DNA of 43,330 bases, taken from positions 1 to 43,330 of the forward strand of contig DASXBJ010000140.1 of the NCBI GenBank assembly GCA_036491755.1, read 5' to 3'. This DNA comes from DASXBJ01 sp036491755. Its GTDB lineage: Bacteria > Chloroflexota > Dormibacteria > Dormibacterales > Dormibacteraceae. Made by a program: the position numbers and the translations under genes. Below, in pieces: positions 31,553 through 40,618 of this stretch (its first letter is position 1; the number at the start of each line of letters is the position of its first letter). Under the pieces are notes generated by a model. The model was not told the DNA's origin and ran no database searches. It saw only the letters and a list, made by a program, of their open reading frames with translations.

Positions 31553-32414
31553 TGCGTGCAAGGTGCGAGGTGATCTCATCGGCGATGAGATTGATCCCGA
31601 TCGCCAGTGCGGCGATTCCAAGTGCGGGCACGATCACGAGCAGTGGCGCCTGGGTGAAATATGGTCGCCCGTCGCTCACCATCAGACCCCAGTCGGAGGA
31701 TGGCGGTTGTTGGCCCAGCCCGAGAAAGCTCAGCGTTGAGATGAACCCGATGGCGTAAGTCAGGCGCAGGGCGAACTCCGCGAGCAGCGGGCCCGTCACG
31801 TTCGGCAGGATCTCTCGGAATACAATCGCGACGTCGCCTTCGCCTCGCGCTCTCGCGGCCGTTACGTAGTCCTGCGAGCACACGGCGTGCGCCGCCCCGC
31901 GGATGATGCGAATGCTCCTGGGTGACACGAAGATGCCCGTGCTCACCACCAAGACGAAGTCCGAGTGGCCGAAGGTGAAGACCAACACCAAGACCATCAG
32001 AAGGGCCGGAATGGAAAGTGCAACCTCAGCCGCGCCCGTGATCATCACGTCCGTGAGGCCACCCTTAAGTCCCGCCAGCAGCCCCAGCGTGGTGCCGATC
32101 ACGAAGGCGATCGCCACCGCGAGGATCGGCAGGATGAGGATGGACCTACCGCCGTTGAGCAGCCGGCTCAGCACGTCTCGGCCCAGGACGTCCGTACCAA
32201 GGAGATGCTCGCGAGACGGGCCCTGCAAGATGTCGCTGACGATTGCGTTCGGCGGGAACGGTGCAACGGCCGGGCCGAACAGGATCATCAGCAGCATCAC
32301 GGTGACGAGGACCGTCCCCACACGGCCGTGGCTCCCGTGCCACAGCACGACCAGCGGCGACCCAAACCGTCCCCCCATCCGACGGCGTGGCGCTGCCGAG
32401 AGTGCGCTCGCCAT
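31530..32414 (-). CDS. ABC transporter permease, DppC type (second importer)
   Basis: 294 residues. One N-terminal helix (TVLVTVMLLMILFGPAVAPF), the segment HLLGTDVLGRDVLSRLL, five more helices, an EAA loop (YVTAARARGEGDVAIVFREI) and the motif STLSFLGLG. It belongs to the same subfamily as the permease at the left end of the window but is not a near copy. ATG 32414 overlaps the DppB-type stop as TGATG. Confidence 0.93.
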   Translation of the reverse strand: MASALSAAPRRRMGGRFGSPLVVLWHGSHGRVGTVLVTVMLLMILFGPAVAPFPPNAIVSDILQGPSREHLLGTDVLGRDVLSRLLNGGRSILILPILAVAIAFVIGTTLGLLAGLKGGLTDVMITGAAEVALSIPALLMVLVLVFTFGHSDFVLVVSTGIFVSPRSIRIIRGAAHAVCSQDYVTAARARGEGDVAIVFREILPNVTGPLLAEFALRLTYAIGFISTLSFLGLGQQPPSSDWGLMVSDGRPYFTQAPLLVIVPALGIAALAIGINLIADEITSHLARNVQPTSN

Positions 32415-33436
32415 CAGCGGCCGCCCGCCGACTGTCGGATCCTCGGATCGAGCAGGCGCACGAGTCCGTCGGCGATGACATTGATCGTGACGATGAAAGC
32501 GGCCGTGATCACAGCCACGGCCTCGATCACCGGAAGGTCATTGTTATTGATGGACTGAACCAGCAGCGTGCCCAGTCCGGGATAGGTGAACACGTTCTCA
32601 ACGATGATCTGCCCGCCCATCATCCCGATCGCGTTCAGAGCGACGACATGCACAACGACGATGCTTGCGTTTGGAAGCACATGGCGCCACAGGACCCGTC
32701 TCCGCGAGAAGCCTCGAAGCTGGGCCGCCCGCACGTAGGGCGCCGCCAGCATCTCGACGAGGCTGACGCGGGCCAGCCTGAAGACGTATGCCGCCGCGAC
32801 CAGCACTACCGAGATAACCGGGAGCACGAGGGCGGAATAGTCCCCGTCGACGATCCCCTGGCTGACGACTGGGAACATCCGAATCAAAACGGCCCCGATC
32901 AGCAGAATCGCAAGGGCCAGCACAAAGTCTGGAACCGCGCTGATTGCCACAGCGCCGGTCGACAGCGATACCTCCGCGAAAGACCCCACCCGCCGTGCGG
33001 CGATAACAGCCAGCGGAAGCGCGAGCAACGTGCTGCAGATGATCGAGATCACGGCGAGCACAGCGGTGTAGTGGAGTCGCTGGAAGATGAGGTCATGAAT
33101 CGGCAACCCGTTGATGACGGAGGTTCCGAAATCGCCATGAAGCATGCCCCCGATCCAGTCCAGGTAACGCTGCAGTGGAGGTTCGTCGAGGTGCATCCTG
33201 TGTTCGAACAGAAGACGTGCCTTCTTTGAGGACTGCGCCCCCAGGGCGACGATAGCTGGGTTGGTGGGGTTGAGCTGGATGGCGCAGAAAACCACCACTG
33301 ACACGAGCCAGACCGTCAGCGCCGCGATGCCGACCCGCCTGACCGCCCAGAACAGAAAGCCCGCCACGGGACCCAGAGACGAACGCCAGCCTTCTCGAGC
33401 GCCTGCGACTGGAGCGCCTGCGACCTGTGCACTCAC
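32414..33436 (-). CDS. ABC transporter permease, DppB type (second importer)
   Basis: 340 residues with six predicted helices. N-terminal helix FWAVRRVGIAALTVWLVSVV, the periplasmic region before QRYLDWIGGMLHGDFGTS, the EAA loop (YVRAAQLRGFSRRRVLWRHV) and the ending VRLLDPRIR are all typical of DppB. The frame stays open far upstream through the binding-protein gene, which is shadow coding. GTG 33436 (VSAQVAGAPVAG) is the likely start, 32 bases after the binding-protein stop; GTG 33367 is an alternative. Neither has a strong ribosome site. Confidence 0.9.
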   Translation of the reverse strand: MSAQVAGAPVAGAREGWRSSLGPVAGFLFWAVRRVGIAALTVWLVSVVVFCAIQLNPTNPAIVALGAQSSKKARLLFEHRMHLDEPPLQRYLDWIGGMLHGDFGTSVINGLPIHDLIFQRLHYTAVLAVISIICSTLLALPLAVIAARRVGSFAEVSLSTGAVAISAVPDFVLALAILLIGAVLIRMFPVVSQGIVDGDYSALVLPVISVVLVAAAYVFRLARVSLVEMLAAPYVRAAQLRGFSRRRVLWRHVLPNASIVVVHVVALNAIGMMGGQIIVENVFTYPGLGTLLVQSINNNDLPVIEAVAVITAAFIVTINVIADGLVRLLDPRIRQSAGGR

Positions 33437-33468
33437 CGGGTGCGGTGGGAGATCAGCGGCCGGGCCGA

Positions 33469-35022
33469 CTAGGCCAAGAAAGCGTTGGTGAAGTCGAAGA
33501 GGTCCACGTAGTTGGGGTCCATGCCGCCGAGCTTCTTGCTTCTGCCATAGACGTTGTAGGCGTATGCCGGCACGATCCAACCTTCGTTCTGCTGGTAACC
33601 CTTGATGATCTGCGCGTACAGCTGCTTCTGCTGGGCGAGATCCTGCGACTGGGCCGCCTGGGTGATCAGCGCGTCGTTGGCGTCGGGTGAGTAGTTGGTG
33701 TCCTCGTCGGAAGTGTTGAAGAGCTGGAAGATCTCCCAGGCCTCTTTGCGCTGGAACTCGGGCACGAACATCGGGACCGCCTGGTAGACGTTGCTCCAGA
33801 AGTTTGGCCCCGCCTGCACGATGTTGAACTTCAAGCCGACCTGAGCAAGCTGCTGCTGGACGACCGTGGACTGCGCGACCTGACCGTGAGTTGGCAGCAC
33901 GACGAGATCCGGCAGCGTGAGGCCGTTCGGGTAACCGGCCGCCGACAGGAGCGCCTTTGCGCCCTGAGGGTCGAATGTGTTCTTCAGGTCCGAAGGAAAG
34001 AATGGGTCGGACGACGGGACAGGACCGTCGAAACCCTCGCTCGCGAAGCCGGCGAATGCAACCTTGATCACCTGCTTTCGGTCGATCGCCATCTTCATGG
34101 CCTTGATCACCCGGAAGTCGTTGAACGGCCGCACTGACAGGTTGCAGGCCATCCCGAACCAGATTGCGTCCTTGAGGACTTCGAGCTCCGCTGTGGTGCT
34201 TCCATTGAACTGGCTCGCCGACGCGGCCGGGACCGCGTCCATCCAATGAGCCTCGCCGGTCAGAACCGTCTGCAGGCGGGAAGCCGGCTCGGGGACATTG
34301 GTGTAAGAGATGCCGTCCAGGTATGGCCGGTTCGGCTGCCAGTAGTTTGGGTTCCTCACCGCGTTGAAGCTCGACCCAGGCGTGAAGTCTTTGAACATGA
34401 ATGGCCCGGTACCGTTGGGCTTGGTGGAGAACTGGTCGACCGACGTTCCGGCCTTGAAGATCTTGCCGTAGCGGTTTGCCATAGCGTTGGGCAGGAAACC
34501 AAATGGCGAGGATAGCTTCATGACGACGGTGCTGTCGTCGGGCGCGGTCACCTGTTCGGGCGGCAGGATGTTGCCCAGCAGGGCGTTGATGTCCGTGCCT
34601 GATGCGGCGCCAAGCTCCTGCTGAATCGAGTAAACGACGTCTTTCGAAGTGAGTGGCGATCCGTCGTGGAACTTCACGCCCTGACGAATCTTGAAGGTCC
34701 AAGTCGTCGCGTCAGGCGACGACCACGCCGTGGCGAGACCGGGGATCAGCTTGAAGTTGTTGTCCTTGAAGACAAGGGTCTCGTACATGGAACCGATCAT
34801 CGACTCCATAAACGTGTTGGACTGCGCGTAGAGCGAGAGAGAGTCGGCGGTTGAACCATCAGCGGTCGAAACCTTGAGAATGCCGCCCCTCTTAGGCGTG
34901 AGTACCGACGATCCGGTTGAGGTGCCGACGCCGCAAGCGGCGAGGCCGACGACCGCGGCGGCTGCGCCCATCTGGCCGATGAACGCTCGGCGGCTCAGCT
35001 CCGCCTCCCACAATTTACTCAT
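33469..35022 (-). CDS. Solute-binding lipoprotein of a peptide/opine ABC importer (SBP_bac_5)
   Basis: 517 residues. The N-terminus has a twin-arginine motif (LSRRAFIGQMG), a hydrophobic stretch and a lipobox (GLAACG), so it is probably Tat-exported and lipid-anchored. The mature part has the family signature PGLATAWSSPDATTWTFKI, followed by RQGVKFHDGSPLTSKDVVYS. It captures the substrate outside the membrane for the permeases encoded downstream. ATG 35022 is preceded by AAGGAGAG. First gene of the seven-gene operon. Ligand unknown; the enzymes in the operon suggest a peptide or amide containing a hydroxy- or keto-acid part. Confidence 0.94.
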   Translation of the reverse strand: MSKLWEAELSRRAFIGQMGAAAAVVGLAACGVGTSTGSSVLTPKRGGILKVSTADGSTADSLSLYAQSNTFMESMIGSMYETLVFKDNNFKLIPGLATAWSSPDATTWTFKIRQGVKFHDGSPLTSKDVVYSIQQELGAASGTDINALLGNILPPEQVTAPDDSTVVMKLSSPFGFLPNAMANRYGKIFKAGTSVDQFSTKPNGTGPFMFKDFTPGSSFNAVRNPNYWQPNRPYLDGISYTNVPEPASRLQTVLTGEAHWMDAVPAASASQFNGSTTAELEVLKDAIWFGMACNLSVRPFNDFRVIKAMKMAIDRKQVIKVAFAGFASEGFDGPVPSSDPFFPSDLKNTFDPQGAKALLSAAGYPNGLTLPDLVVLPTHGQVAQSTVVQQQLAQVGLKFNIVQAGPNFWSNVYQAVPMFVPEFQRKEAWEIFQLFNTSDEDTNYSPDANDALITQAAQSQDLAQQKQLYAQIIKGYQQNEGWIVPAYAYNVYGRSKKLGGMDPNYVDLFDFTNAFLA

Positions 35023-35134
35023 GGCTTCTCTCTCTCCTTACGTCGAGTCAGGCGATTGACTTCGACGCTCTGCCGTGCTTCCCAACGGCATATTCGAAAT
35101 GACGCTCCGAGGACCCATCGTCCACGAATCCGGA

Positions 35135-35156
35135 GCGAGTATACATTGATACTTGC
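35135..35156. promoter_or_regulatory. Inverted repeat in the importer/ChrB-N divergent gap
   Basis: GCGAGTAT (35135-35142), 6 bases, ATACTTGC (35149-35156): 8-bp arms with one mismatch. It lies in the most AT-rich stretch between the binding-protein gene (-) and the ChrB-N gene (+). TATACT on the - strand overlaps it and may be a -10 element. A plausible operator for the importer operon. Confidence 0.45.
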
Positions 35157-35189
35157 TACATTGGAAATGCTGTTATACCTCGCACACAC

Positions 35190-35221
35190 GGGGGCGTTCC
35201 AGCGCTCCGTCAGGCGCCCCC
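35190..35221. repeat. GC-rich inverted repeat upstream of the ChrB-N gene
   Basis: GGGGGCG (35190-35196) and CGCCCCC (35215-35221), perfect 7-bp arms, 18-base spacer that contains the small palindrome AGCGCT. It lies 29 bases before the ChrB-N start, so it may be a leader hairpin or operator. Confidence 0.35.
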
Positions 35222-35250
35222 TCCCACCGTCATAAGCACGCACGTCGGCT

Positions 35251-35916
35251 ATGATCCCCGGGCAGATGCCTGCGCCGGTTAACCGTTTCACGGTTCTCGT
35301 GTACCGCATGCCGGCCAAGCCGACGGCCGCGCGAGTGGCCGTCTGGCGCCAGCTCAAGAAGATCGGCGCGATATACCTGCAGCAGTCGGTCTGCGTGTTT
35401 CCCGCGAACGCCGCGATGCGCAAAGACATCGGCCCGATCCTGCAGCGAGTCGGGGACGGCGGCGGTGAGTTCCACCTCCTGCCTCTGCGCAGGCTGAGCC
35501 GCGATGAGGAAATAAAGCTGATCCAGCAGTTCCAGGAGCAGACCTCCAACCACTATCAGGAGATCATCGAGAACTGCGAGGTGAACTTCACCAAAGAGAT
35601 TGAGTTCGAGACTTTTCGGAAGAACTTCACTTACGAGGAAGCGGAGGAGATCCGCGCGGAATACGAGAAGATCGGGGCCTGGTTCGATCGCGTCCGAAAG
35701 CGCGACTGGTTTGGCGCACCAAACGAGCGTGAAGCCAAGGACTGGCTCGAGCGCTGCGAGGCCATGCTCGAGCAATTCGAATCGCGCGTTTTCGAGCACC
35801 AGGAGAAGGTCGGCGCCAGCGGCAACGATTCCGCGGCAGGGCAACCGCGGCGCCGGCGCCGGCGCCCTCGGTTACTCGCCGCCAACAAACCAGCGGCTTC
35901 GGCCGCTGCCGGCTAG
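35251..35916 (+). CDS. ChrB N-terminal-domain-like protein
   Basis: 221 residues. The first ~180 match the ChrB N-terminal domain found in chromate-resistance regulators: FTVLVYRMPAKPTAARVAVW, then QLKKIGAIYLQQSVCVFP, and a long acidic helical stretch with EEIRAEYEKIGAWFDRV. The ChrB C-terminal enzymatic or regulatory half is absent. The last 25 residues are a basic tail (QPRRRRRRPRLL) that may bind nucleic acid. No chromate transporter is nearby, so a role in chromate resistance is not supported. ATG 35251 is used; an ATG five codons later is possible. Its stop shares a CTAG palindrome with the convergent gene. Confidence 0.75.
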   Translation: MIPGQMPAPVNRFTVLVYRMPAKPTAARVAVWRQLKKIGAIYLQQSVCVFPANAAMRKDIGPILQRVGDGGGEFHLLPLRRLSRDEEIKLIQQFQEQTSNHYQEIIENCEVNFTKEIEFETFRKNFTYEEAEEIRAEYEKIGAWFDRVRKRDWFGAPNEREAKDWLERCEAMLEQFESRVFEHQEKVGASGNDSAAGQPRRRRRRPRLLAANKPAASAAAG

Positions 35917-36869
35917 ACCTGGTCGGATTTCCAGCCCGGAATCCGGAAGGTGTTCTTGCAGCCCGCATAGCCGACGATTGCGCACTCGACCACGTCGCCG
36001 TCCTTGAGGAGGCGGATTGGCTTCTCGAGGATTCCGCAGCCCAGGCCCGTGCCCATGGCGATCAGGTCTCCGGGGTGCAGCGTCATGCGCGCCGAGACGT
36101 ACTCGATGCACTCGGCGACATCGAACACCGCCTCTGACAGTGAATAGTTCTGGCGCTCCTCTCCGTTGACGCTCGCCACGATCTGAAACTCAGCCGGGTC
36201 CTTGATCTCATCGGCAGTGACCAGCACCGCGCCCAGTGGTGCCATATCGTCAGGGCCCTTCAGGCCGAGGGTTTCGGTGCGCCCCGGGATCGAGGGTCGC
36301 GGCAGGATCTTGGCGCAGGCTTCGTTCATGACTATGTAGCCGCCCACGTATTCGAGGGCCTTTTTGCGCGGTACCGCATTGGCGCGTCGCCCAATGACCA
36401 CGCAGACTTCACCCTCGAGATCAACATGCGCGATCACCTTGGGGACGTTCACGTCGTCGTAAGGGCCGATAACGCAGGTCGGCATCTTGGCGAATACCTC
36501 GGGGTGTTCGGGGTAGGGCTTGTTCTCGTGCTCGCAGATCTTCTTGTTGTTGTAGCCCATGCCAAAAACCTTCATCGGGTTGTGGATGAAGGGCAGGATC
36601 TTGAGGCCCGCGAGGCCGGTTTCCGAGACCACGCTCGACCCGTCGTCCGCCGCGACCGCCTCCGCGACCAGCTCCACGGCAGTGGGTCCGAGGCCGAGCA
36701 GGACCTTCGGCTCTCGGCCCAGGACCCTTGCAACGTCGCCCAGCCGGGACTCGAGTCGGCCGTCCGGGTTGACGTAGTGCTCCAGCGCCCGTTCGATCGA
36801 GATGACCTTGTCGCCCTTGACGACACCAAGTGATCCTCCGTTGCCGTCCTGATATCTCAGCAGCTGCAC
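35913..36869 (-). CDS. Fumarylacetoacetate hydrolase (FAH) family protein
   Basis: 318 residues. The C-terminal FAH domain (about 95-310) has FGMGYNNKKICEHENK, EGEVCVVIGRRA, GYIVMNEACAKI and LHPGDLIAMGTGLGCGI; the acidic residues bind a divalent metal in this family. Members cleave C-C bonds of acylpyruvates or hydrate/decarboxylate dienoates and oxaloacetate. The frame reaches TTG 36887, but GTG 36869 sits 6 bases behind a strong GGGGAGG and is preferred. It is 72 bases downstream of hyuB on the same strand, possibly in the same transcript, which would link it to breakdown of the product of the HyuAB reaction. Confidence 0.9.
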   Translation of the reverse strand: MQLLRYQDGNGGSLGVVKGDKVISIERALEHYVNPDGRLESRLGDVARVLGREPKVLLGLGPTAVELVAEAVAADDGSSVVSETGLAGLKILPFIHNPMKVFGMGYNNKKICEHENKPYPEHPEVFAKMPTCVIGPYDDVNVPKVIAHVDLEGEVCVVIGRRANAVPRKKALEYVGGYIVMNEACAKILPRPSIPGRTETLGLKGPDDMAPLGAVLVTADEIKDPAEFQIVASVNGEERQNYSLSEAVFDVAECIEYVSARMTLHPGDLIAMGTGLGCGILEKPIRLLKDGDVVECAIVGYAGCKNTFRIPGWKSDQV

Positions 36870-36875
36870 CGATGA

Positions 36876-36882
36876 CCTCCCC
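36876..36882 (-). promoter_or_regulatory. Ribosome binding site deciding the FAH-family gene start
   Basis: GGGGAGG on the - strand, 6 bases before GTG 36869. It would lie inside the coding region if the upstream TTG 36887 were used, so it argues for the GTG start. Confidence 0.65.
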
Positions 36883-36941
36883 AACAATCAAGGTTTAGGT
36901 TAACGAGTGTTTTACAGTAACAGATATTCCATAATCTGGCC

Positions 36942-38585
36942 CTAGGCATCTGGGCGGTGGTTGCGCCGGGCGACTCGCGGGCTGACCAAACCCTCGGCGA
37001 CGTCATCAGCCAAAGCTGCGGGATCTCGCTCCGCTGGGTGAAGGAATCCGCCTCCCCCGGGCAGCTCGAGCGTGAAGCGCGCGTCCGCGGGAAGCCGCGT
37101 CGAGCGTCGAGGGTTCACCGATTTGCCGGTCGTGACGGAAAAGCCGGCCTTCGCACCCGACTTGCCGCCGCGATAGCCGCGCGCCGGTTGGGAGAAGCGG
37201 TCGGAGAGCACCGAGACGATGTAGTCCTCGCCGGTCCGCACGCCGATCTCGATGACCTGACCCAGGCCGCCGCGGTAGCGGCCCGCACCACCCGAGTCGC
37301 GGCGGAACTCCTTGCGCTTGAACACAAGAGGCGTGCTGGTCTCGATCACCTCGACAGGGGCCGAGGCCACGCCGGACGGGAACGCGGTGGTCGAGAGTCC
37401 ATCCGAGTTTGGGCGGGCGCCCATCCCGCCGGCGGAGAAGAAGACTGCCACGAATCGCTTTTCGCCGGTTCCTCGCACCGTCGTCAGCCAGATATTTCCT
37501 GCACCCTCCGCGATCACGCGGTCCGGCAGGGCAGGCTCCAGCGCCCCGAAGATCGCATGCACGATGAAGTGCCCGGCCACCTGGCGCGCGGCAACGGCGG
37601 CCGGAAAGCGAGGGTTGAAGATGCTCCCTTTGGGAGCGACGACCCGTACGGGTCGGAATGAACCATCGTTCTGCGGAACGTGAGGGCAGATGGCGAGCTT
37701 CAATCCGTAGTTTGTGTAGGCACTCGTGTAGTTGAGCACGACATTGAAGGCACGGTCGACCTGGGTTGAGCTGCCGGTGAAATCGGCGGTGATCTCGTCG
37801 CCGCGGACCTGCAACCGGCACTGGATGCGGATCGGCTCGTCGTCTCCGTCGGTCAGGCAAACGCTGTCGTAGTCGCCATCCGGAATTTCGGCGATCGCGG
37901 CTCTCATCGCCCTCTCAGACCGGCCGAGGATCTCCGTCGCGAGGAGCTCGAGGTCCGGTTGGGCGGTCTCGTGAAGGTAAGCGAGAAGACGGTCGCACCC
38001 CACCTGGTTCGCGGCGACCTGTGCGTGTAGGTCGCCGAGCACCTCGTCCGGTGTTCGCACGTTAGCTGCGAGCATGGAGAACAGCGTCTGGTTCGGCCGA
38101 TTCCTGTCGTAGAGCTTGAGCATCGGAATGTACAGCCCTTCCTCGAACACCTCATGGGCATCTGCCGACAGGCCCATGCCGCCGATGTCGATGGCGTGGC
38201 ACGTGTTGCCGAAGAAACCGATCAATCGCTTGCCATCGAAGGCCGGCGTTACCACGGACAGGTCATTGAGCTGGCCAGACGTCATCCACGGGTCGTTGGT
38301 GATGAGCACGTCACCAGGGTTGAGCGTCGCGGGGGGAAAGGCGGACAGGAAATGCTTCATGCCGGTCGCCAGCGAGTTGATGTGCCCAGGTGTGCCCGTC
38401 ACCGCCTGCGCGAGCATCCGGCCCTGTGCGTCGAACACCGCCGCAGACAGGTCTCCGACTTCGCGGACGATCGGCGTGAACGACGTTCGCATGAGCGCCG
38501 CAGCTTGCTCGTTGGTCACCTGAACGAGGCGTGCCCACAGGATCTGCAGGGTGACCGGGTCGATGGCCCGAACGCCCCGGGCCAC
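36942..38585 (-). CDS. hyuB: Hydantoinase B / 5-oxoprolinase C-terminal-type subunit
   Basis: 547 residues, cytoplasmic. Family landmarks: MRTSFTPIVREVGDLSAAVF, LNPGDVLITNDPW, GFFGNTCHAIDIGG, DYDSVCLTDGDDEP, then GAGRYRGGLGQVIEI and LELPGGGGF at the end. HyuB-type subunits pair with HyuA to hydrolyse cyclic imides and amides such as hydantoins, 5-oxoproline or N-methylhydantoin, usually with ATP. GTG 38585 overlaps the hyuA stop as TAGTG; the frame is open further upstream only as shadow coding. The precise substrate cannot be deduced. Confidence 0.92.
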   Translation of the reverse strand: MARGVRAIDPVTLQILWARLVQVTNEQAAALMRTSFTPIVREVGDLSAAVFDAQGRMLAQAVTGTPGHINSLATGMKHFLSAFPPATLNPGDVLITNDPWMTSGQLNDLSVVTPAFDGKRLIGFFGNTCHAIDIGGMGLSADAHEVFEEGLYIPMLKLYDRNRPNQTLFSMLAANVRTPDEVLGDLHAQVAANQVGCDRLLAYLHETAQPDLELLATEILGRSERAMRAAIAEIPDGDYDSVCLTDGDDEPIRIQCRLQVRGDEITADFTGSSTQVDRAFNVVLNYTSAYTNYGLKLAICPHVPQNDGSFRPVRVVAPKGSIFNPRFPAAVAARQVAGHFIVHAIFGALEPALPDRVIAEGAGNIWLTTVRGTGEKRFVAVFFSAGGMGARPNSDGLSTTAFPSGVASAPVEVIETSTPLVFKRKEFRRDSGGAGRYRGGLGQVIEIGVRTGEDYIVSVLSDRFSQPARGYRGGKSGAKAGFSVTTGKSVNPRRSTRLPADARFTLELPGGGGFLHPAERDPAALADDVAEGLVSPRVARRNHRPDA

Positions 38586-40618
38586 TATCTGACCTCGACC
38601 TTGAGAACGCCTTGACCATCGACTTTGCCGCGCCCGCCCACATCGATCACGACGGCCGATTCCCGCTCCTCCACGATGGCCGGTCCTTCGATCACGTCCG
38701 TCACCGACAGCCGGTAGCGGTCCCATATCGAGGCCTGCACGAATGCGTGCTTCTCATTCGACCAGACGCGCCGCTTTCCTTTCAATGCGGGGCCGGCCAA
38801 TCGCGAGCCGGTGATTCGCAGCCCAGGCGCATCGCCCGCCACACGGACCCTCCATGTAAGAAGCTCGATGCTCACGTCGGGGGGCTTGCGGCCGTAGAGC
38901 CGCACATAACCCGATTCGAAGGCTTCCGTCACCTGTTGCGCGGGGTGTCGCCCGAGCCCTGGGCCGAGCTCCACAGTTATGCCCTCGCCCTGTCCTCGAT
39001 AGCGCACGTCCACAGCCAGCGTGGTGTGGGCGGCGCGTCCGAGCTCACGGCGCCCAGCCTCGACCATCGCGCGGAGCGCGGCTCTTACAGCGGTCCAATC
39101 GACCGACAGGAGAGCGGTCGGCAACGACCGGGCGAAGTCAAAGGCCGGCGGCGCGGTGAGCATGCCCAAAGCCGAGGCCACACCGGCGCCCGGCGGGTAG
39201 ACAATCCGTTTCAGGCCGAGCTTGCGAGCGACGCTCCACGCGTGCACCGGGCCCGCTCCGCCCGTTGCGACCAGGGTGAAATTCCGGACATCGCGCCCCC
39301 TCTCGATCGAGTGAATTCGAGCCGCACCGGCCATGTTCTCGTCCACCACCTGCTGGACGGCCACGGCCGCGGCCTCGTGGTCGAGTCCTTGGGCAGCGCC
39401 GAACCGGCGGAGCGCTTCGGCGGCGGCGGCGACGTCAAGTTGCAGTTGGCCGCCGAGGAAGAACCTGGGGTCCAGGTATCCAAGGACGAGGTCGGCATCG
39501 GTCACGGTCGGATGGATCCCGCCGCGTCCGTAGGATGCCGGCCCGGGCTCGGCGCCGGCACTGTCCGGGCCAACTCGGGGTAAACCGAATTGGTCTACGT
39601 GCGCAATGGATCCGCCGCCCGCGCCGATCTCGATCAGGTCAATCACGGGCACGCGCAGGGGCAGGCCACTCTCCTTGGCGAAGCGATTGACTCGCGCCAC
39701 CTCCTGCTCGCGGGCGAGAAGCGGCCGTCCGCCCTCGATCAGGCATGCCTTCGCGGTCGTCCCACCCATGTCAAAGGCCAAGAGGTCTCGTTCGCCGGAC
39801 AGGCTCCCGAAAAAAGCCGCGGAAAGCGCTCCACCGGCGGGTCCAGACTCGCAGAGCCTCACCGGGAAGCGGCGCCCGACGTCGACTGAGGCAAGCCCAC
39901 CAGTGGAGAGCATCAGCCGGATCGGCGCCCGGATCCCGATCGCGCGCACCTCGTCCGCGAGCCGGTCGAGGTACCGATCCACCAGCGGCCGCACGTAGGC
40001 ATTCGCGACTGTGGTGGACGTTCGAACGTACTCGCCGAGCTCGGGCATCACCGAATACGAGGTGCTGATGGGCACGCCGGGTAGCTCGCGCAGGAGGATC
40101 TCCTCGATGGCTTGCTCGTGGCCTGGATGGCGGTAGGAGTGCAGCAGCACGATGGCGATCGACTCGACCTTCTCGCGACGAGCAGCGCGCGCGATCCGGC
40201 GCACCTCGTCCGTTTTGAGCGGGACCTCGACGGTGCCGTCGGCGAGGACGCGCTCCGTGACCTCCCAGCGGCGGCGTCGTGGCACGAGCGGTTCCGGAAG
40301 CTGCAGGAAGAGGTCGTAGATGTCATATCGATGTTCGCGCCGCATCGCCAGCACGTCGCGAAAACCGCGTGTCGTGATCAGCGCGGTTGTCGCGCCCTTG
40401 CGCTCGATAAGCGAGTTTGCTACAAGGGTCGTGCCGTGCACCAGCTCGGTGATCTCACCTGGCTCGGCACCAGCGCTCTCGAGCAGCTCGCGCAACCCGC
40501 GCACGACACCCACCGATGGGTCGTGCGGCGTGGTCAGCGTCTTGGCGATCGCCCGGACCGCGCCGTCGCGAAGCAACACCAGGTCTGTAAACGTGCCGCC
40601 GATGTCGACGCCGACGCG
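38585..40618 (-). CDS. hyuA: Hydantoinase A / 5-oxoprolinase N-terminal-type subunit; start codon unresolved
   Basis: About 675 residues, the ATP-binding (actin-like fold) subunit. The phosphate loop VGVDIGGTFTDLVLL is coded by 40615-40571. HGTTLVANSLIERKGA, LCESGPAGGALSA, LLAFDMGGTTAKACLIEGG and GAGGGSIAHVD follow. The first standard start codon in frame is GTG 40579, which would delete DIGGTFTD and destroy the ATP site. Upstream the frame is open to 40724 with no ATG, GTG or TTG, only ATT codons. Either a rare start is used, or a frameshift or sequencing error lies in 40620-40740. The interval given runs to the family-typical N-terminus. Confidence 0.85.
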   Translation of the reverse strand, partial: RVGVDIGGTFTDLVLLRDGAVRAIAKTLTTPHDPSVGVVRGLRELLESAGAEPGEITELVHGTTLVANSLIERKGATTALITTRGFRDVLAMRREHRYDIYDLFLQLPEPLVPRRRRWEVTERVLADGTVEVPLKTDEVRRIARAARREKVESIAIVLLHSYRHPGHEQAIEEILLRELPGVPISTSYSVMPELGEYVRTSTTVANAYVRPLVDRYLDRLADEVRAIGIRAPIRLMLSTGGLASVDVGRRFPVRLCESGPAGGALSAAFFGSLSGERDLLAFDMGGTTAKACLIEGGRPLLAREQEVARVNRFAKESGLPLRVPVIDLIEIGAGGGSIAHVDQFGLPRVGPDSAGAEPGPASYGRGGIHPTVTDADLVLGYLDPRFFLGGQLQLDVAAAAEALRRFGAAQGLDHEAAAVAVQQVVDENMAGAARIHSIERGRDVRNFTLVATGGAGPVHAWSVARKLGLKRIVYPPGAGVASALGMLTAPPAFDFARSLPTALLSVDWTAVRAALRAMVEAGRRELGRAAHTTLAVDVRYRGQGEGITVELGPGLGRHPAQQVTEAFESGYVRLYGRKPPDVSIELLTWRVRVAGDAPGLRITGSRLAGPALKGKRRVWSNEKHAFVQASIWDRYRLSVTDVIEGPAIVEERESAVVIDVGGRGKVDGQGVLKVEVR

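Noticed and set aside
33437..34702. Long upstream extension of the DppB-type permease frame
   Set aside because: It overlaps the binding-protein gene on the same strand in another frame and its translation has no permease features.
35251..35916. Chromate-resistance locus
   Set aside because: Only a ChrB N-terminal-like domain is present; no ChrA transporter or other chromate gene is nearby.
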